Shown here piece by piece: positions 1-8,843 of a stretch of DNA of 47,710 nucleotides. This stretch comes from Desulfococcaceae bacterium. Lineage in GTDB: Bacteria > Desulfobacterota > Desulfobacteria > Desulfobacterales > Desulfosalsimonadaceae. The stretch's first letter is position 1. Each line of letters opens with the position of its first letter. Made by a program: the position numbers and the translations under genes. The stretch is taken from contig JAQYVU010000029.1 of assembly GCA_030145385.1 (NCBI GenBank), positions 1-47,710 of the forward strand, given 5' to 3'. Under the pieces are notes generated by a model, which saw only the letters and a list, made by a program, of their open reading frames with translations, did no database searches and had not been told where the DNA came from.

Positions 1-2
1 TG

Positions 3-1019
3 CTCAGACGGGATTTCACGTTTGACCAGTTTGTCGTCGGCAACAATAGTGACTTTGCTTATATGGCAGCGCTTTCACTGGCTTCCCAGAAAAAACCGTC
101 ACAGAATTCATTGTTATTGTTTTCGCCGCCGGGTATGGGGAAGAGTCATTTGTCCCAGGCTGCCGGACATCAGATTCTTTCAGCACTTCCGAATGAACGG
201 ATTTTTTATATCACGGCTGAAGATTTTACCAATGAGATGGTTATGGCGTTTAAAGGCAATTCCATTGATGAATTTAAAAAGAAATACAGATCCTGCTGCG
301 ATGTGCTTTTGCTGGAAGATATTCATGTGCTGTCCGGGCGGACGCGAACCCAGGAAGAACTTGCATTAACGCTGGATTATTTAAACGAGACCGGTAAGAA
401 AATAATCTATTCAAGCAGTATTCCGCTGGCACAAATTCCCAAGATGAGTGAGCAGTTAAAATCCAGAATCGCATTGAGCCTGATTTCGGAAATTGAACCG
501 CCGGATTTCCGGACACGGGTTAAAATCCTGCGGCATAAAGCTAAGCATAAAGCCCTGCGTGTGCCGTCCGAAGTCATTGAGTTTATGGCAAGCGAATTAA
601 AGCAAAACGTACGAGTCCTGGAAAGCGGACTGATTGGCGTGACCACAAAATCCTGTCTTCTTGGAATGCCGGTTGATCTGGCACTGGCCGAAAGCATTGT
701 TAAAAATATTATTTCCACCCAGAAACATATCACCATTGAAGTCATCAAGAATCTTGTGTGCCGGGAGTTTGGTATTACCGTTAAGGATATGATTTCCAAA
801 TCCCGAAAACAGGCTGTTACCCGGCCGAGACAAATCGCCATTTTTCTGTCCCGACGGCATACGAAACAGACCATTCAATCCATTGGAAAAAACTTTAACC
901 GATATCATGCCACCGTCATCCATTCTATCAATGCGGTTGAAAAGCAATTAAAGGAAAAAGGTGAAATGAAAAGACAGGTGGATATCATCGAGCAGAAGTT
1001 GAATTCCGGAAAGTTCTGA
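3..1019 (+). CDS. dnaA: DnaA-like replication initiator, 5' end outside window
   Basis: This is an AAA+ ATPase of the DnaA family. The reading frame is open from base 3, so the start lies upstream; the first ATG in frame (63) is inside the AAA+ domain because the residues before it (FTFDQFVVGNNSDFAYMAA) are the conserved DnaA domain III entry. Walker A reads PPGMGKSHL, Walker B LLLEDIHVL, and the C-terminal domain IV helix-turn-helix begins RPRQIAIFLSRRHT. DnaA binds DnaA boxes and opens the origin. The P-loop and the recognition helix (NRYHATVIHS instead of the usual R-DHTTV-type) depart from the canonical protein. The next gene is not dnaN but a FAD oxidase 9 bases downstream. It may therefore be a second, divergent DnaA rather than the main initiator. 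The family is certain; the exact role is not. Confidence 0.85.
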   Translation, partial: LRRDFTFDQFVVGNNSDFAYMAALSLASQKKPSQNSLLLFSPPGMGKSHLSQAAGHQILSALPNERIFYITAEDFTNEMVMAFKGNSIDEFKKKYRSCCDVLLLEDIHVLSGRTRTQEELALTLDYLNETGKKIIYSSSIPLAQIPKMSEQLKSRIALSLISEIEPPDFRTRVKILRHKAKHKALRVPSEVIEFMASELKQNVRVLESGLIGVTTKSCLLGMPVDLALAESIVKNIISTQKHITIEVIKNLVCREFGITVKDMISKSRKQAVTRPRQIAIFLSRRHTKQTIQSIGKNFNRYHATVIHSINAVEKQLKEKGEMKRQVDIIEQKLNSGKF

Positions 1020-1028
1020 TTCATACCA

Positions 1029-2408
1029 ATGGCTTTTTCACATAAGGTTTTCAAAAAAATCGAAAACATCGTTGGCAAGTCCAACTGTTCGAATAAAAAA
1101 GAAGATATCCTCTGTTATTCCTATGATACATCACCGGATGCTTATTATCCGGACGCCGTTGTTTTTCCCAAAAATTCACTGGAAGTTTCTTCTGTTTTAA
1201 AGCTCGCCAATCAATATGGATTCAGCGTCACTCCCCGGGGGGCCGGGTCGGGAATGACCGGCGGGTCATTGCCGCTTAAAGGCGGTGTCGTTATGGCAAT
1301 GACACGGTTAAACCGAATTATTGACATTGACAGGGATAACCTGGTAGCAGTTGCCGAACCCGGAGTGGTGACCGGTGATCTTCACAAAGCGGTTGAAGCT
1401 CACGGTCTTTTTTATCCTCCGGATCCGTCCAGTTCTGATTTTTCAACACTTGGCGGCAATGCGGCCGAGTGCGCGGGCGGACCCAAAGCGGTCAAATACG
1501 GTGTGACGCGTGATTATGTCCTGGGGCTGGAGGTAGTTCTGGCCACCGGTGAAATTGTTAAAACCGGGGTTCAGACGGCCAAAGGCGTGGTCGGTTATGA
1601 TCTGACGCGCCTGATGGTGGGCTCGGAGGGAACGCTTGGGATAATTACCCAGCTTACCCTTCGCCTGCTCCCGCTGCCGGATTCGGTACAAACCATAACC
1701 GTGGTTTATGATGAAATCGAAACAGCGGCAGAAACAGTATCTGAGATTATTCGTCAGGGAATCATTCCGAGATCCATTGAATATATGGATAATGCGTCCA
1801 TTCGGTGCGCTGAAGACTATATGAATGCCGGACTTCCGACGGATGCGGAAGCCATACTGATCATCGAGGTCGACGGTACTGAAAATGAAGTATCGCATGC
1901 TGTAAATCGTGTACTAGCGGTTTGTGAAAAATCCGGTGCCAGACAAATTAAAACAGCTGAGAACAGACAGGATGCCCAGATTTTGTGGAAAGCCCGGAAA
2001 TCCGTTTCCCCGGCACTTTTTAAATATGGACCGGATAAGATCAACGAGGATATTGTGGTTCCCCGAAGCAAAATCCCGGATATGGTAAAAAAGATAAAAT
2101 CGTTAAGCTGCGAGACCGGGCTGACAATGGTCAGTTTCGGCCATGCCGGTGACGGAAATATCCATTTCAATATCATGCTGGATAAAAAACAGACAGCCCA
2201 GCTGCATAAGGCCAACCAGGCGGTAGATGAAATATTTGACTATACGCTGGCACTCGGCGGCACCATATCGGGCGAGCATGGTGTAGGCATTACAAAATCC
2301 GCTTATATGACAAAAGAAATCAGCGCTGATTCCATTTCATTAATGAGAAGGATTAAAGCAGCATTTGATCCGGCGGGAATCTTAAATCCCGGAAAGATGA
2401 TGGTATAG
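1029..2408 (+). CDS. glcD: FAD-binding oxidase, GlcD / D-lactate dehydrogenase family
   Basis: This 459-residue flavoprotein belongs to the FAD-linked oxidase family (FAD_binding_4 plus FAD-oxidase C-terminal domain). Such enzymes oxidise 2-hydroxy acids such as glycolate or D-lactate. The PP-loop FAD site is visible as TPRGAGSGMTGGS at about residues 69-81, followed by PDPSSSDFSTLGGNAAECAGG and VGSEGTLGI. The C-terminal half has the typical SFGHAGDGNIHFN and GTISGEHGVG motifs. Length matches the family. It starts 9 bases after the dnaA-like stop, without a clear ribosome binding site, so co-transcription is likely. No GlcE/GlcF or Fe-S partner lies beside it. The substrate cannot be decided from sequence alone. 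Confidence 0.88.
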   Translation: MAFSHKVFKKIENIVGKSNCSNKKEDILCYSYDTSPDAYYPDAVVFPKNSLEVSSVLKLANQYGFSVTPRGAGSGMTGGSLPLKGGVVMAMTRLNRIIDIDRDNLVAVAEPGVVTGDLHKAVEAHGLFYPPDPSSSDFSTLGGNAAECAGGPKAVKYGVTRDYVLGLEVVLATGEIVKTGVQTAKGVVGYDLTRLMVGSEGTLGIITQLTLRLLPLPDSVQTITVVYDEIETAAETVSEIIRQGIIPRSIEYMDNASIRCAEDYMNAGLPTDAEAILIIEVDGTENEVSHAVNRVLAVCEKSGARQIKTAENRQDAQILWKARKSVSPALFKYGPDKINEDIVVPRSKIPDMVKKIKSLSCETGLTMVSFGHAGDGNIHFNIMLDKKQTAQLHKANQAVDEIFDYTLALGGTISGEHGVGITKSAYMTKEISADSISLMRRIKAAFDPAGILNPGKMMV

Positions 2409-2420
2409 TAAGGGGGTTTA

Positions 2421-2501
2421 GACTGAAGGCCGAAGACTGAAGGGAAAACCAGTTCCTTCCTTATCGATATTTTTTACCTTCAGTCTTCAGTCTTCAGCCT
2501 A
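2421..2501. repeat. Inverted GACTGAAGG heptad-type repeat
   Basis: The gap holds GACTGAAGGCCGAAGACTGAAGG on one side and CCTTCAGTCTTCAGTCTTCAGCC on the other, separated by about 27 bases. The arms are mutually complementary and each is built from a TGAAG(G/A)C unit. Relatives of the unit occur near 39060-39090 and at 44850-44985. It could fold as a hairpin between the convergent glcD-type gene and the small minus-strand gene. Confidence 0.6.
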
Positions 2502-2507
2502 TTTCAT

Positions 2508-2702
2508 TTACTGTACCTTTAGCGGAACCTCCTGAACATTGATGAGGTCTTCAAGCTGTACCAGCCGGTTCTGCTCAATAAGTTCAATCGCACATTTTAA
2601 CCGCAATGCGCAATACTTGCGGCAGACAGGGTCTTTTAAATTAAGATCTCCGAAACATTCAAGATAATTATCAACGAGTTTGGCTTTTAATAGGTCACGC
2701 AT
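2508..2702 (-). CDS. Small Cys-rich conserved-looking protein
   Basis: A 64-residue protein with the cysteine pattern C-x9-C-x3-C-x6-C (CFGDLNLKDPVCRKYCALR then KC), centred on residues 17-38. This arrangement resembles short metal-binding knuckles found in many bacterial small proteins, but I do not recognise a named family. The start ATG lies 10 bases after the stop of the upstream inositol-phosphatase-family gene on the same strand, so the two are probably co-transcribed. A GGAG precedes the ATG by about 13 bases, which is long. Function unknown. Confidence 0.6.
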   Translation of the reverse strand: MRDLLKAKLVDNYLECFGDLNLKDPVCRKYCALRLKCAIELIEQNRLVQLEDLINVQEVPLKVQ

Positions 2703-2712
2703 AATATATTTT

Positions 2713-3498
2713 TTATATCTCCAGTGTTAATTTCATTTGATTATGAATATGGCGGTTGGTTGCCAGTATTTCTTTTTTTTCCAGGGTGTACGGTGCACTT
2801 GAAAAATCAGTGACCAATGCACCTGCTTCTTCGGCAATGAGCCATCCGGCAGCCGTATCCCAGGGTTTTAAGTTTTCTTCCCAGAAGCCCTCAAATCTTC
2901 CGCAGGCAACAAAGCATAAGTCAAGGGCTGCAGACCCCAGGCGCCGGATTCCACGGGACGCGGCAACACATTGTTTAAACCTGAGCATGACCGGGTCGAG
3001 CATTTGTTTCACATCATACGGAAAACCCGTTACCAGCAGGCTTTCTGATATGTCCTTTTCTTCTGAAACCTTTATGCTTTTACCGTTTAAGGCTGCACCC
3101 TGACCGCGAACAGCCGTAAAAAGTTCACCGGTCACCGGGTTGAGCACAATGCCGACCTTGATTTCACTGTTCACTGCAAAGGCGATGGATACAGCGAAAA
3201 TAGGGATTTGATGGGCAAAATTAGTTGTACCGTCCAAAGGATCGATGATCCACTGACAGGTTGAATCGCCGGTTTTATTCAAACCGCTTTCTTCCGCCAG
3301 AATTTCGTGGTCCGGAAACCGCGATCGAATGGTTTTGATAATATTTTTTTCCGATGCAATATCTGCTTCAGTGACCAGGTCAATCGGTCCTTTTTTAGTG
3401 ACGTGCGTCAGCTTCCCTAAATAATTATTTATGATTTCAGCGCTCTTATATGCCGCGCCAATACCGGTAATTTTTATTAGATTAAAATCCATATCCAT
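2713..3498 (-). CDS. suhB: Inositol monophosphatase family protein (SuhB-like)
   Basis: A 261-residue Mg-dependent phosphatase of the IMPase/FBPase/CysQ superfamily. The metal-binding motifs are visible: EILAEESG (residues 66-72), WIIDPLDGTTNFAH (83-96) and the C-terminal PWDTAAGWLIAEEAGA. Full length for SuhB-type enzymes, which hydrolyse inositol-1-phosphate and in enterobacteria also act in rRNA antitermination. Which sugar or nucleotide phosphate is used here cannot be told from sequence. It leads a probable two-gene unit with the Cys-rich small gene downstream. Confidence 0.9.
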   Translation of the reverse strand: MDMDFNLIKITGIGAAYKSAEIINNYLGKLTHVTKKGPIDLVTEADIASEKNIIKTIRSRFPDHEILAEESGLNKTGDSTCQWIIDPLDGTTNFAHQIPIFAVSIAFAVNSEIKVGIVLNPVTGELFTAVRGQGAALNGKSIKVSEEKDISESLLVTGFPYDVKQMLDPVMLRFKQCVAASRGIRRLGSAALDLCFVACGRFEGFWEENLKPWDTAAGWLIAEEAGALVTDFSSAPYTLEKKEILATNRHIHNQMKLTLEI

Positions 3499-3579
3499 AT
3501 AAATATATCAAATTACTCAACTGCGTCAATATTATTCATTTGTTTTGTTCGTATGCTTTTTCAGCTGAAATGATACAGT

Positions 3580-5223
3580 TTAATGAGAAATATATGGTTT
3601 AGGCGCCAGGACAAAAGAATGCATTTTATCAATCAGCGGCTGAAGCGTGGATGCCTTTTTGGCTGAAATTGCGATGCCGCCGGTTTCTTCTATAATGCCT
3701 GGCATGATGTCCGCGCTGACAAGATCCATTTTGTTCAGCACATTGATTGTTTGGATACGATTGATATTTAAGTCTTCAAGGATTTTATTCACCGAGTTAA
3801 TCTGCGAGGGATAGTCCGGATTGCTGCAGTCAATGACATGGAGCAGCAGATCCGCACTTTCAAGTTCTTCCAGTGTTGCCTGAAATGCCACCTTAAGTTC
3901 CTTGGGAAGGTCCTGGATAAATCCGACAGTGTCGGTGATAATGACCTCCGTGTCTTTCGGGAATTTCATTCGCCGGCTGGACGGGTCCAGTGTTGCAAAA
4001 AGACGGCTTTCCGCTAAAACTTTGCTTTTTGTCAGTGTGTTGAGCAGGGTTGATTTTCCAGCATTGGTGTAACCGATAATAGAAATTACCGGCAATCCTC
4101 TTTTTTCACGTTTTGATTTTTGAAGCCGGCGTTGTTTTTTTACCTGTTTGAGTCCTTTTTCAATGCGCGTAATCCTGTCACGAATCCTGCGGCGGTCGAC
4201 TTCAAGCTTGGTTTCTCCGGGTCCCCGGCCGCCGATACCGCCGGCCAGCCTCGACAGGGCCGTGTTTTGTTTAATCAGTCGCGGCATCATATATTTGAGC
4301 TGTGCCAGTTCCACCTGCAGCTTTCCTTCTCTGGTCTGGGCCCGCCGGGCAAAAATGTCTAAAATAAGCTGGGTTCGGTCGATCACCTTGAGATCGACCT
4401 TGTCGGTGATGGATTTTATCTGAGAGGGATTAAGTTCCTGGTCAAAAACGATCAGCGTCGCGCCTTTCTGCATGGCAAGAATGCTTAAATCTTCTATTTT
4501 ACCCCGTCCGAGAAGAAACCGGGGGTCAATTTTTTTTTTGTGCTGTATAACCGAATCCAGTACAAAGATATCACTCGATCGAGCCAGTTCCTTGAGTTCG
4601 GTAATGGAGGCTTCAGCTCGCATTTTTGATGATGTGGTGACACTGATGAGAATTGCGCGTTCGACTCCGGGGTCAACATCATGCAGGCCGCTGATTTTTG
4701 ACAATTCAGTCTCTATTGACTCGATCAGCTGCAGGCAGTTGATGTCCAGTTTTTCCGGGTCAATCGGCGGATGAATCTGGTAAGGAACTTCAGCGGATTG
4801 ATTCGGGAAAATGGTTGCCAAATGCACCTGATAAGCCAGGCCATTGCTTGACACGGTAATGGCAGCGATCAAATCGAGCCTTAACAGGGTAAGGTCCGTG
4901 AGATCATCGTGTGTTAACGCTTCATCTTTGATGTGTGTATGGATATACCGCAGGCCTTTCAGGCGTCCGGGGGGGGTGCGGTAATTGCTCGTATCCGGGA
5001 GCATGATCGTTTTGTGATCACCGATCACAACGGATATTATTTTTCCCGAACGGTTCACCAGCAGTCCGATTTGCCGGCTGATTTCGAAAGACAGAGCGCT
5101 GAGTGTTTCTGTCATCTGGGACGATATGACCGCTTCAGGCGGGATCCGGTAGGTGTAAAGATTTTCAATCCGGCGGATTTGATTTGCTTTAAGGCCGGTT
5201 GTATTTCCGAAAAGTTTTTTCAT
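3580..5223 (-). CDS. hflX: Ribosome-associated GTPase HflX, long form
   Basis: A 547-residue HflX GTPase, which binds and splits stalled 70S ribosomes. The HflX domain is recognised by GGRGPGETKLEVDRR (residues 331-345) and the G motifs are present: G1 GYTNAGKST (384-392), G3 DTVGF (431-435) and G4 NKMD. The protein is longer than E. coli HflX (about 426 residues). The extra N-terminal ~185 residues contain IHTH followed by LTHDDL (residues 93-107), which vaguely recalls a JAMM/MPN metal motif. ATG at 5223 is the first in frame; the upstream GGAAACACC is a weak ribosome binding site. A MITE-like element separates it from dnaB. Confidence 0.93.
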   Translation of the reverse strand: MKKLFGNTTGLKANQIRRIENLYTYRIPPEAVISSQMTETLSALSFEISRQIGLLVNRSGKIISVVIGDHKTIMLPDTSNYRTPPGRLKGLRYIHTHIKDEALTHDDLTDLTLLRLDLIAAITVSSNGLAYQVHLATIFPNQSAEVPYQIHPPIDPEKLDINCLQLIESIETELSKISGLHDVDPGVERAILISVTTSSKMRAEASITELKELARSSDIFVLDSVIQHKKKIDPRFLLGRGKIEDLSILAMQKGATLIVFDQELNPSQIKSITDKVDLKVIDRTQLILDIFARRAQTREGKLQVELAQLKYMMPRLIKQNTALSRLAGGIGGRGPGETKLEVDRRRIRDRITRIEKGLKQVKKQRRLQKSKREKRGLPVISIIGYTNAGKSTLLNTLTKSKVLAESRLFATLDPSSRRMKFPKDTEVIITDTVGFIQDLPKELKVAFQATLEELESADLLLHVIDCSNPDYPSQINSVNKILEDLNINRIQTINVLNKMDLVSADIMPGIIEETGGIAISAKKASTLQPLIDKMHSFVLAPKPYISH

Positions 5224-5280
5224 TAATAAAAAGGTGTTTCCATATAAGCATTCGGTTTTTAGAAATGATATTTAGTGCTT

Positions 5281-5409
5281 GACCGAAAACCTGAGAATTT
5301 TTACAAGTTCAAGGCGCGCGAAAATTTTAACCGGAGGAATACATTTAGTATTTTGAGGATTAAAATTTGAGCCCAACGCAGAAATTGGAAAAATGAGCGG
5401 TTTTCGGTC
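5281..5409. mobile_element. MITE-like palindromic element, type with GACCGAAAACC ends
   Basis: Terminal inverted repeats GACCGAAAACC (5281-5291) and GGTTTTCGGTC (5399-5409) bound a 129-base non-coding sequence. Inside are CAAGGCGCGCG, an AAAATTTTAACC / GGATTAAAATTT stem, a central AATACatttaGTATT, and CCCAACGCAG. The order of these boxes matches the elements at 16175 and 38417 although the sequences differ. No transposase is encoded, so it would be non-autonomous. Confidence 0.65.
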
Positions 5410-5418
5410 GGCCACTAT

Positions 5419-6816
5419 TTAGTTGTAATCGGGTTCGCCAGGCGGTTCATATCCTTCATACCCGTAAGCAATATTTTCAAATCGGGTATATGAATCCATA
5501 AACTGGAGCTGCTGAACTCCGGTGGGGCCGCTACGATGCTTCGCAATGATGATTTCCGCATTTCCTTTATTCGGATTGTTTTCATCTTTATTATAGACTT
5601 CGTCCCGGTAAATAAACATGACAATATCCGCATCCTGTTCAAGTGCGCCGGATTCCCTTAAATCTGAGAGCTGGGGCCGCTTGTCACTTCTTTCCTCCAG
5701 TCGCCGGTTCAGCTGGGAAAGGGCAATAATGGGAATGTTCAGTTCTTTGGCCAGGGCTTTTAATGACCGGGACATTTCAGAAATTTCCAGGTCCCGCCGA
5801 TCCGATGATGTTCTTGCTTTCATGAGCTGGAGATAATCAATAATAATCAGCCCGATATTCTTTTCAAGTTTCAGCCGCCGTGCTTTTGTTTTTACATCCA
5901 GAGACGTCAACTCAGAGGAATCGTCTAAGAAAATAGGTGCTTCGGATAAAACATCCGCCGCATCCGTCAGTTTGCTCCAGTCGTCATCACTGAAGAAACC
6001 GCTTCGTACGGAGGTCGAATCAATCCGTGCTTCGGAGCAGAGAAGCCTCATGGAGAGCTGTTCTTTTGACATTTCCAGGGAAAAGAAAACAACCGGGACT
6101 TCAGCATCCACTGCGATATTGCGGGCAAGGTTTAAGGAAAAAGCCGTTTTCCCCATACCCGGCCGGGCAGCCAGGATGATGAGATCCGACCCCTGAAGCC
6201 CCGAGGTTAAAGTGTCGAGTTTTTTATACCCGGTGGATATGCCGCTGATCAGGGACTTGTTGCCCCGCCGTTCAACCAAAGCATCGATGTTCGAATCAAT
6301 GGCCTGGCTGAGTGGGTAGTATGATTGCCTGCTTTTATTATCCGCAATATTGAAAATGGTGCTTTGTGCAAAATCGATTACATCATCAACCGTTGAGGTG
6401 TTGTCAAAACACTGGTTTGAAATATCACTGGCCGCTGAGATCATTCGTCGTAATGACGCATGGTCGCGTATGATTTTGGCGTATTCCACAGCATTGGCGG
6501 GAATCGGCGCCGTATCCATGAGTTTCGCCAGATAAACGGCACCGCCGATATCATCCAGCTGATTATTGCTTTTCAGCGCATTTGCCAGGGTGACCAGGTC
6601 AATGGGCTCTCCCTTGTGGGACATTTCAGTGATGGTTTTAAAAATTTTCTGGTGTGCGGTCCGATAAAAATCTTCCGCTGAAAGGATATCCAGAATGTTC
6701 AGCAACGTGTAGTTATCCAGCAGAATGGCGCTGATAATTGATTCTTCTGCGTCAATATTTTGAGGCGGCAGGTTGCTGGCAGGCGGCATACTTTTTTTAG
6801 TCTTGTTATAGCTCAT
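5419..6816 (-). CDS. dnaB: Replicative DNA helicase DnaB
   Basis: A hexameric replicative helicase of about 465 residues. The N-terminal DnaB domain (about 20-120, starting PPQNIDAEESIISAIL) is followed by the RecA-like ATPase domain with Walker A AARPGMGKTAF near residue 220, Walker B IGLIIIDYLQLM, and the terminal SQLNRRLEER...LSDLRESGALEQDAD region. Full length. ATG at 6816 is preferred; a TTG two codons earlier is possible. Neither has a clear ribosome binding site. It follows rplI on the same strand, a common arrangement in bacteria, although a gap of about 260 bases with two hairpins separates them. Confidence 0.96.
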   Translation of the reverse strand: MSYNKTKKSMPPASNLPPQNIDAEESIISAILLDNYTLLNILDILSAEDFYRTAHQKIFKTITEMSHKGEPIDLVTLANALKSNNQLDDIGGAVYLAKLMDTAPIPANAVEYAKIIRDHASLRRMISAASDISNQCFDNTSTVDDVIDFAQSTIFNIADNKSRQSYYPLSQAIDSNIDALVERRGNKSLISGISTGYKKLDTLTSGLQGSDLIILAARPGMGKTAFSLNLARNIAVDAEVPVVFFSLEMSKEQLSMRLLCSEARIDSTSVRSGFFSDDDWSKLTDAADVLSEAPIFLDDSSELTSLDVKTKARRLKLEKNIGLIIIDYLQLMKARTSSDRRDLEISEMSRSLKALAKELNIPIIALSQLNRRLEERSDKRPQLSDLRESGALEQDADIVMFIYRDEVYNKDENNPNKGNAEIIIAKHRSGPTGVQQLQFMDSYTRFENIAYGYEGYEPPGEPDYN

Positions 6817-6942
6817 GGTCAAAGAAATCTGAGGGTAAAAAGGGTGAATGATACAGGTCGGCCAAAGAAAAAATGGCGAAACAACGGCAACGAAAAAAAA
6901 TTAAATCAATATGTTCCGTTACCGCTGTTAAAGAACGCTTAA

Positions 6943-6998
6943 AGCACCGTCAAGCGGTGTTATTGCAGATCGTTTTCAAAAATATGAAAACGATCTGC
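6943..6998. other. Two hairpins between rplI and dnaB
   Basis: GCAGATCGTTTTC (6965-6977) and GAAAACGATCTGC (6986-6998) form a perfect 13-base-pair stem with an 8-base loop. A second small hairpin, CACCGtcaagCGGTG, sits at about 6944-6958. Neither has a T-run on the minus strand, so a classic Rho-independent terminator is doubtful. They may attenuate or process the rpsF-rplI transcript ahead of dnaB. Confidence 0.5.
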
Positions 6999-7077
6999 AT
7001 ATGGGATACTTAATTCTAAGAACTTTTGCTGCGACTTACGAGCTGATCGTTTACAAGCGCATCAACTCTGACATATC

Positions 7078-7521
7078 TTATTCTGCTTCCACCTCAAGGG
7101 TGATTTCAGGTTCAATATCCTTGTATACGCGGATGGGGATTTTGTAAGAACCGATGTCTTTAATCGGGTCTTTTAGTAAAATCATTCGTTTGACCACATC
7201 GATATTCTGTGCGGTCAGGGCATCCATGATTTCACGGTTTGTAATCGACCCATATAAACGGCCTTCGTCGGCAACTTTCGCAGTTATCTTGCAGACAACC
7301 CCTTCAAGTTTTTTAGCCATTGCTTCTGCAGTTTCACGTTCTTTGGCAATCTGCAGATCCAGCTTTGCTTTTTCCTGTGCCATTACGTTTCGGTTCTGCG
7401 GGGTTGCAAAAACTGCTTTTCCCTGAGGGATAAGATAATTGCGTGCAAATCCTTTTTTGACATCAACTTCTGAACCGATGATACCCAAGGGTTCTATTGT
7501 TTGTTTTAGTATTACTTTCAT
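7078..7521 (-). CDS. rplI: 50S ribosomal protein L9
   Basis: A 147-residue L9, the elongated two-domain protein of the large subunit. The N-terminal RNA-binding domain starts MKVILKQTIEPLGIIGSEVD, with the L9 signature G-x2-V-x-V-K-x-G-x-A-R-N-Y-L-I-P at residues 16-32, followed by a long charged helix (about 45-75) and a C-terminal globular domain. Full length. A GGAG precedes the ATG. It lies in the rpsF-rpsR-DUF2232-rplI string. Confidence 0.97.
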   Translation of the reverse strand: MKVILKQTIEPLGIIGSEVDVKKGFARNYLIPQGKAVFATPQNRNVMAQEKAKLDLQIAKERETAEAMAKKLEGVVCKITAKVADEGRLYGSITNREIMDALTAQNIDVVKRMILLKDPIKDIGSYKIPIRVYKDIEPEITLEVEAE

Positions 7522-7569
7522 TTTTCAATCTCCGCAAGCATAAAAGCCATAAGTTTTTTGTTAAAAAAA

Positions 7570-8544
7570 TTATGAAGACAGAGGAATCTGTTTGTCGTTG
7601 TTATTACTGCCCAGTTTTCTGAAATTCAGCCATACATCAAAAAAACCGATTCCGGCAATCGCAAGTATAAATATCTGCTGAATGATGATCGTGCCGTATA
7701 ATAATACTTTGATTGCCAAGGGAATTTTCTTTTTTTCAAGATAAAAAGATATAATCGCAATTCCCTGAAAAAAATAGATGATCGTTAAAACAACCATGCC
7801 GTTTAATCCCAGCATTTTTAAAAAACTGCCGGGCAGCAGCAGTATCAGGGCGCACCCGATAACTCCCCAGACAAGAAAGTCCGGCGTCTTCCATGCGTTT
7901 AGCTGAACAAACGCCTGATAAGCAAATTTTTCCGTTCTGAGTATTATTTTTGCCAGTAAAAGATTCAGCCATGCTGCAAACAAAAGACCGGCAGCGCACA
8001 GAGACGGAAGAATCCTTACCAGTACATACGTGATCTGCTCCATTGAATTTGAAAGCATCAGGATGCTTTCTTCAGGCATTCCCATGCTTTTATATAAAGC
8101 AAGCGTCAGCTCAAGGTTTTTGACGATATAGTCGGAAACCAACCGGATCAGGCCAAGATTTGATATATTACCGTATAATGCCAGCCCGAATGTAGCTGCA
8201 AATAAAACAACTCCGCATGCGTAGCCAATTATCTTTTCAACCGGCAGGTTTTTTTCAACAAATTCTCCCATGGAGAATCCGAGCAATAACATGCCGGCAA
8301 TAAAATACAGGTCAGCAGACAGTCCTCCGGAAAAAAATATTAAAAATATCAATGCGCAAAAAGTGACAATAGCCGCTTTTTTTGTTCCCAGGTTAATCCG
8401 ATAGTAGAATATCGGAAGCGGTATGATAAGGAAACAGATGAAGCCAAGAATCGGAATGGAAATTGACAGAGCGCAAATCAGCGACGTAATCGCAATGCCG
8501 CTTAATAAAACTTTATGACTTTTGTTTTGATTTGCGGTTTCCAC
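7570..8544 (-). CDS. DUF2232 (YybS-type) polytopic membrane protein
   Basis: A 324-residue integral membrane protein with roughly eight hydrophobic segments, among them ISLICALSISIPILGFICFL near the start and a segment before the KKKIPLAIK loop near the end. It matches the DUF2232/YybS family, which commonly lies between rpsR and rplI in Desulfobacterota and Firmicutes. The molecular role is not established. Start is GTG at 8544; the bases before it on the minus strand (AGGAGTGAAAGGGGG) provide a purine-rich binding site. It probably belongs to the ribosomal protein transcript. Confidence 0.8.
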   Translation of the reverse strand: METANQNKSHKVLLSGIAITSLICALSISIPILGFICFLIIPLPIFYYRINLGTKKAAIVTFCALIFLIFFSGGLSADLYFIAGMLLLGFSMGEFVEKNLPVEKIIGYACGVVLFAATFGLALYGNISNLGLIRLVSDYIVKNLELTLALYKSMGMPEESILMLSNSMEQITYVLVRILPSLCAAGLLFAAWLNLLLAKIILRTEKFAYQAFVQLNAWKTPDFLVWGVIGCALILLLPGSFLKMLGLNGMVVLTIIYFFQGIAIISFYLEKKKIPLAIKVLLYGTIIIQQIFILAIAGIGFFDVWLNFRKLGSNNNDKQIPLSS

Positions 8545-8592
8545 CCCCCTTTCACTCCTTGCCTGTATTTTTAATAACCAAAAAGTTTGTTT

Positions 8593-8838
8593 TTACGTAT
8601 CCAGTGTGCCGACATACGGCAGCAGGGCGATGGATCTGCTCCGTTTTATTGCTCTGGCAAGTTCCCGCTGATGATTGGCGCAGGTACCGGAAATACGTCT
8701 TGGAATTATTTTAGCCCGTTCCGAAATGAAGTATCGCAGCATATTGACGTCTTTATAGTTAATTACCAGACTGCTGTCAGCACAGAAACGGCAAACTTTT
8801 CGTCGGTGAAAAAATCTTCTTTTTTGTGGTCCAGCCAT
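8593..8838 (-). CDS. rpsR: 30S ribosomal protein S18
   Basis: An 81-residue S18. The sequence [12 protein letters not shown] (residues 13-24), [19 protein letters not shown] and [16 protein letters not shown] are the family hallmarks, and the C-terminal basic helix [13 protein letters not shown] is present. CxxC residues make it a zinc-type (C+) S18. It starts 5 bases after the rpsF stop. S18 binds with S6 as a heterodimer on the platform of the small subunit, consistent with gene adjacency. Confidence 0.97.
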   Translation of the reverse strand: MAGPQKRRFFHRRKVCRFCADSSLVINYKDVNMLRYFISERAKIIPRRISGTCANHQRELARAIKRSRSIALLPYVGTLDT

Positions 8839-8843
8839 TATAT

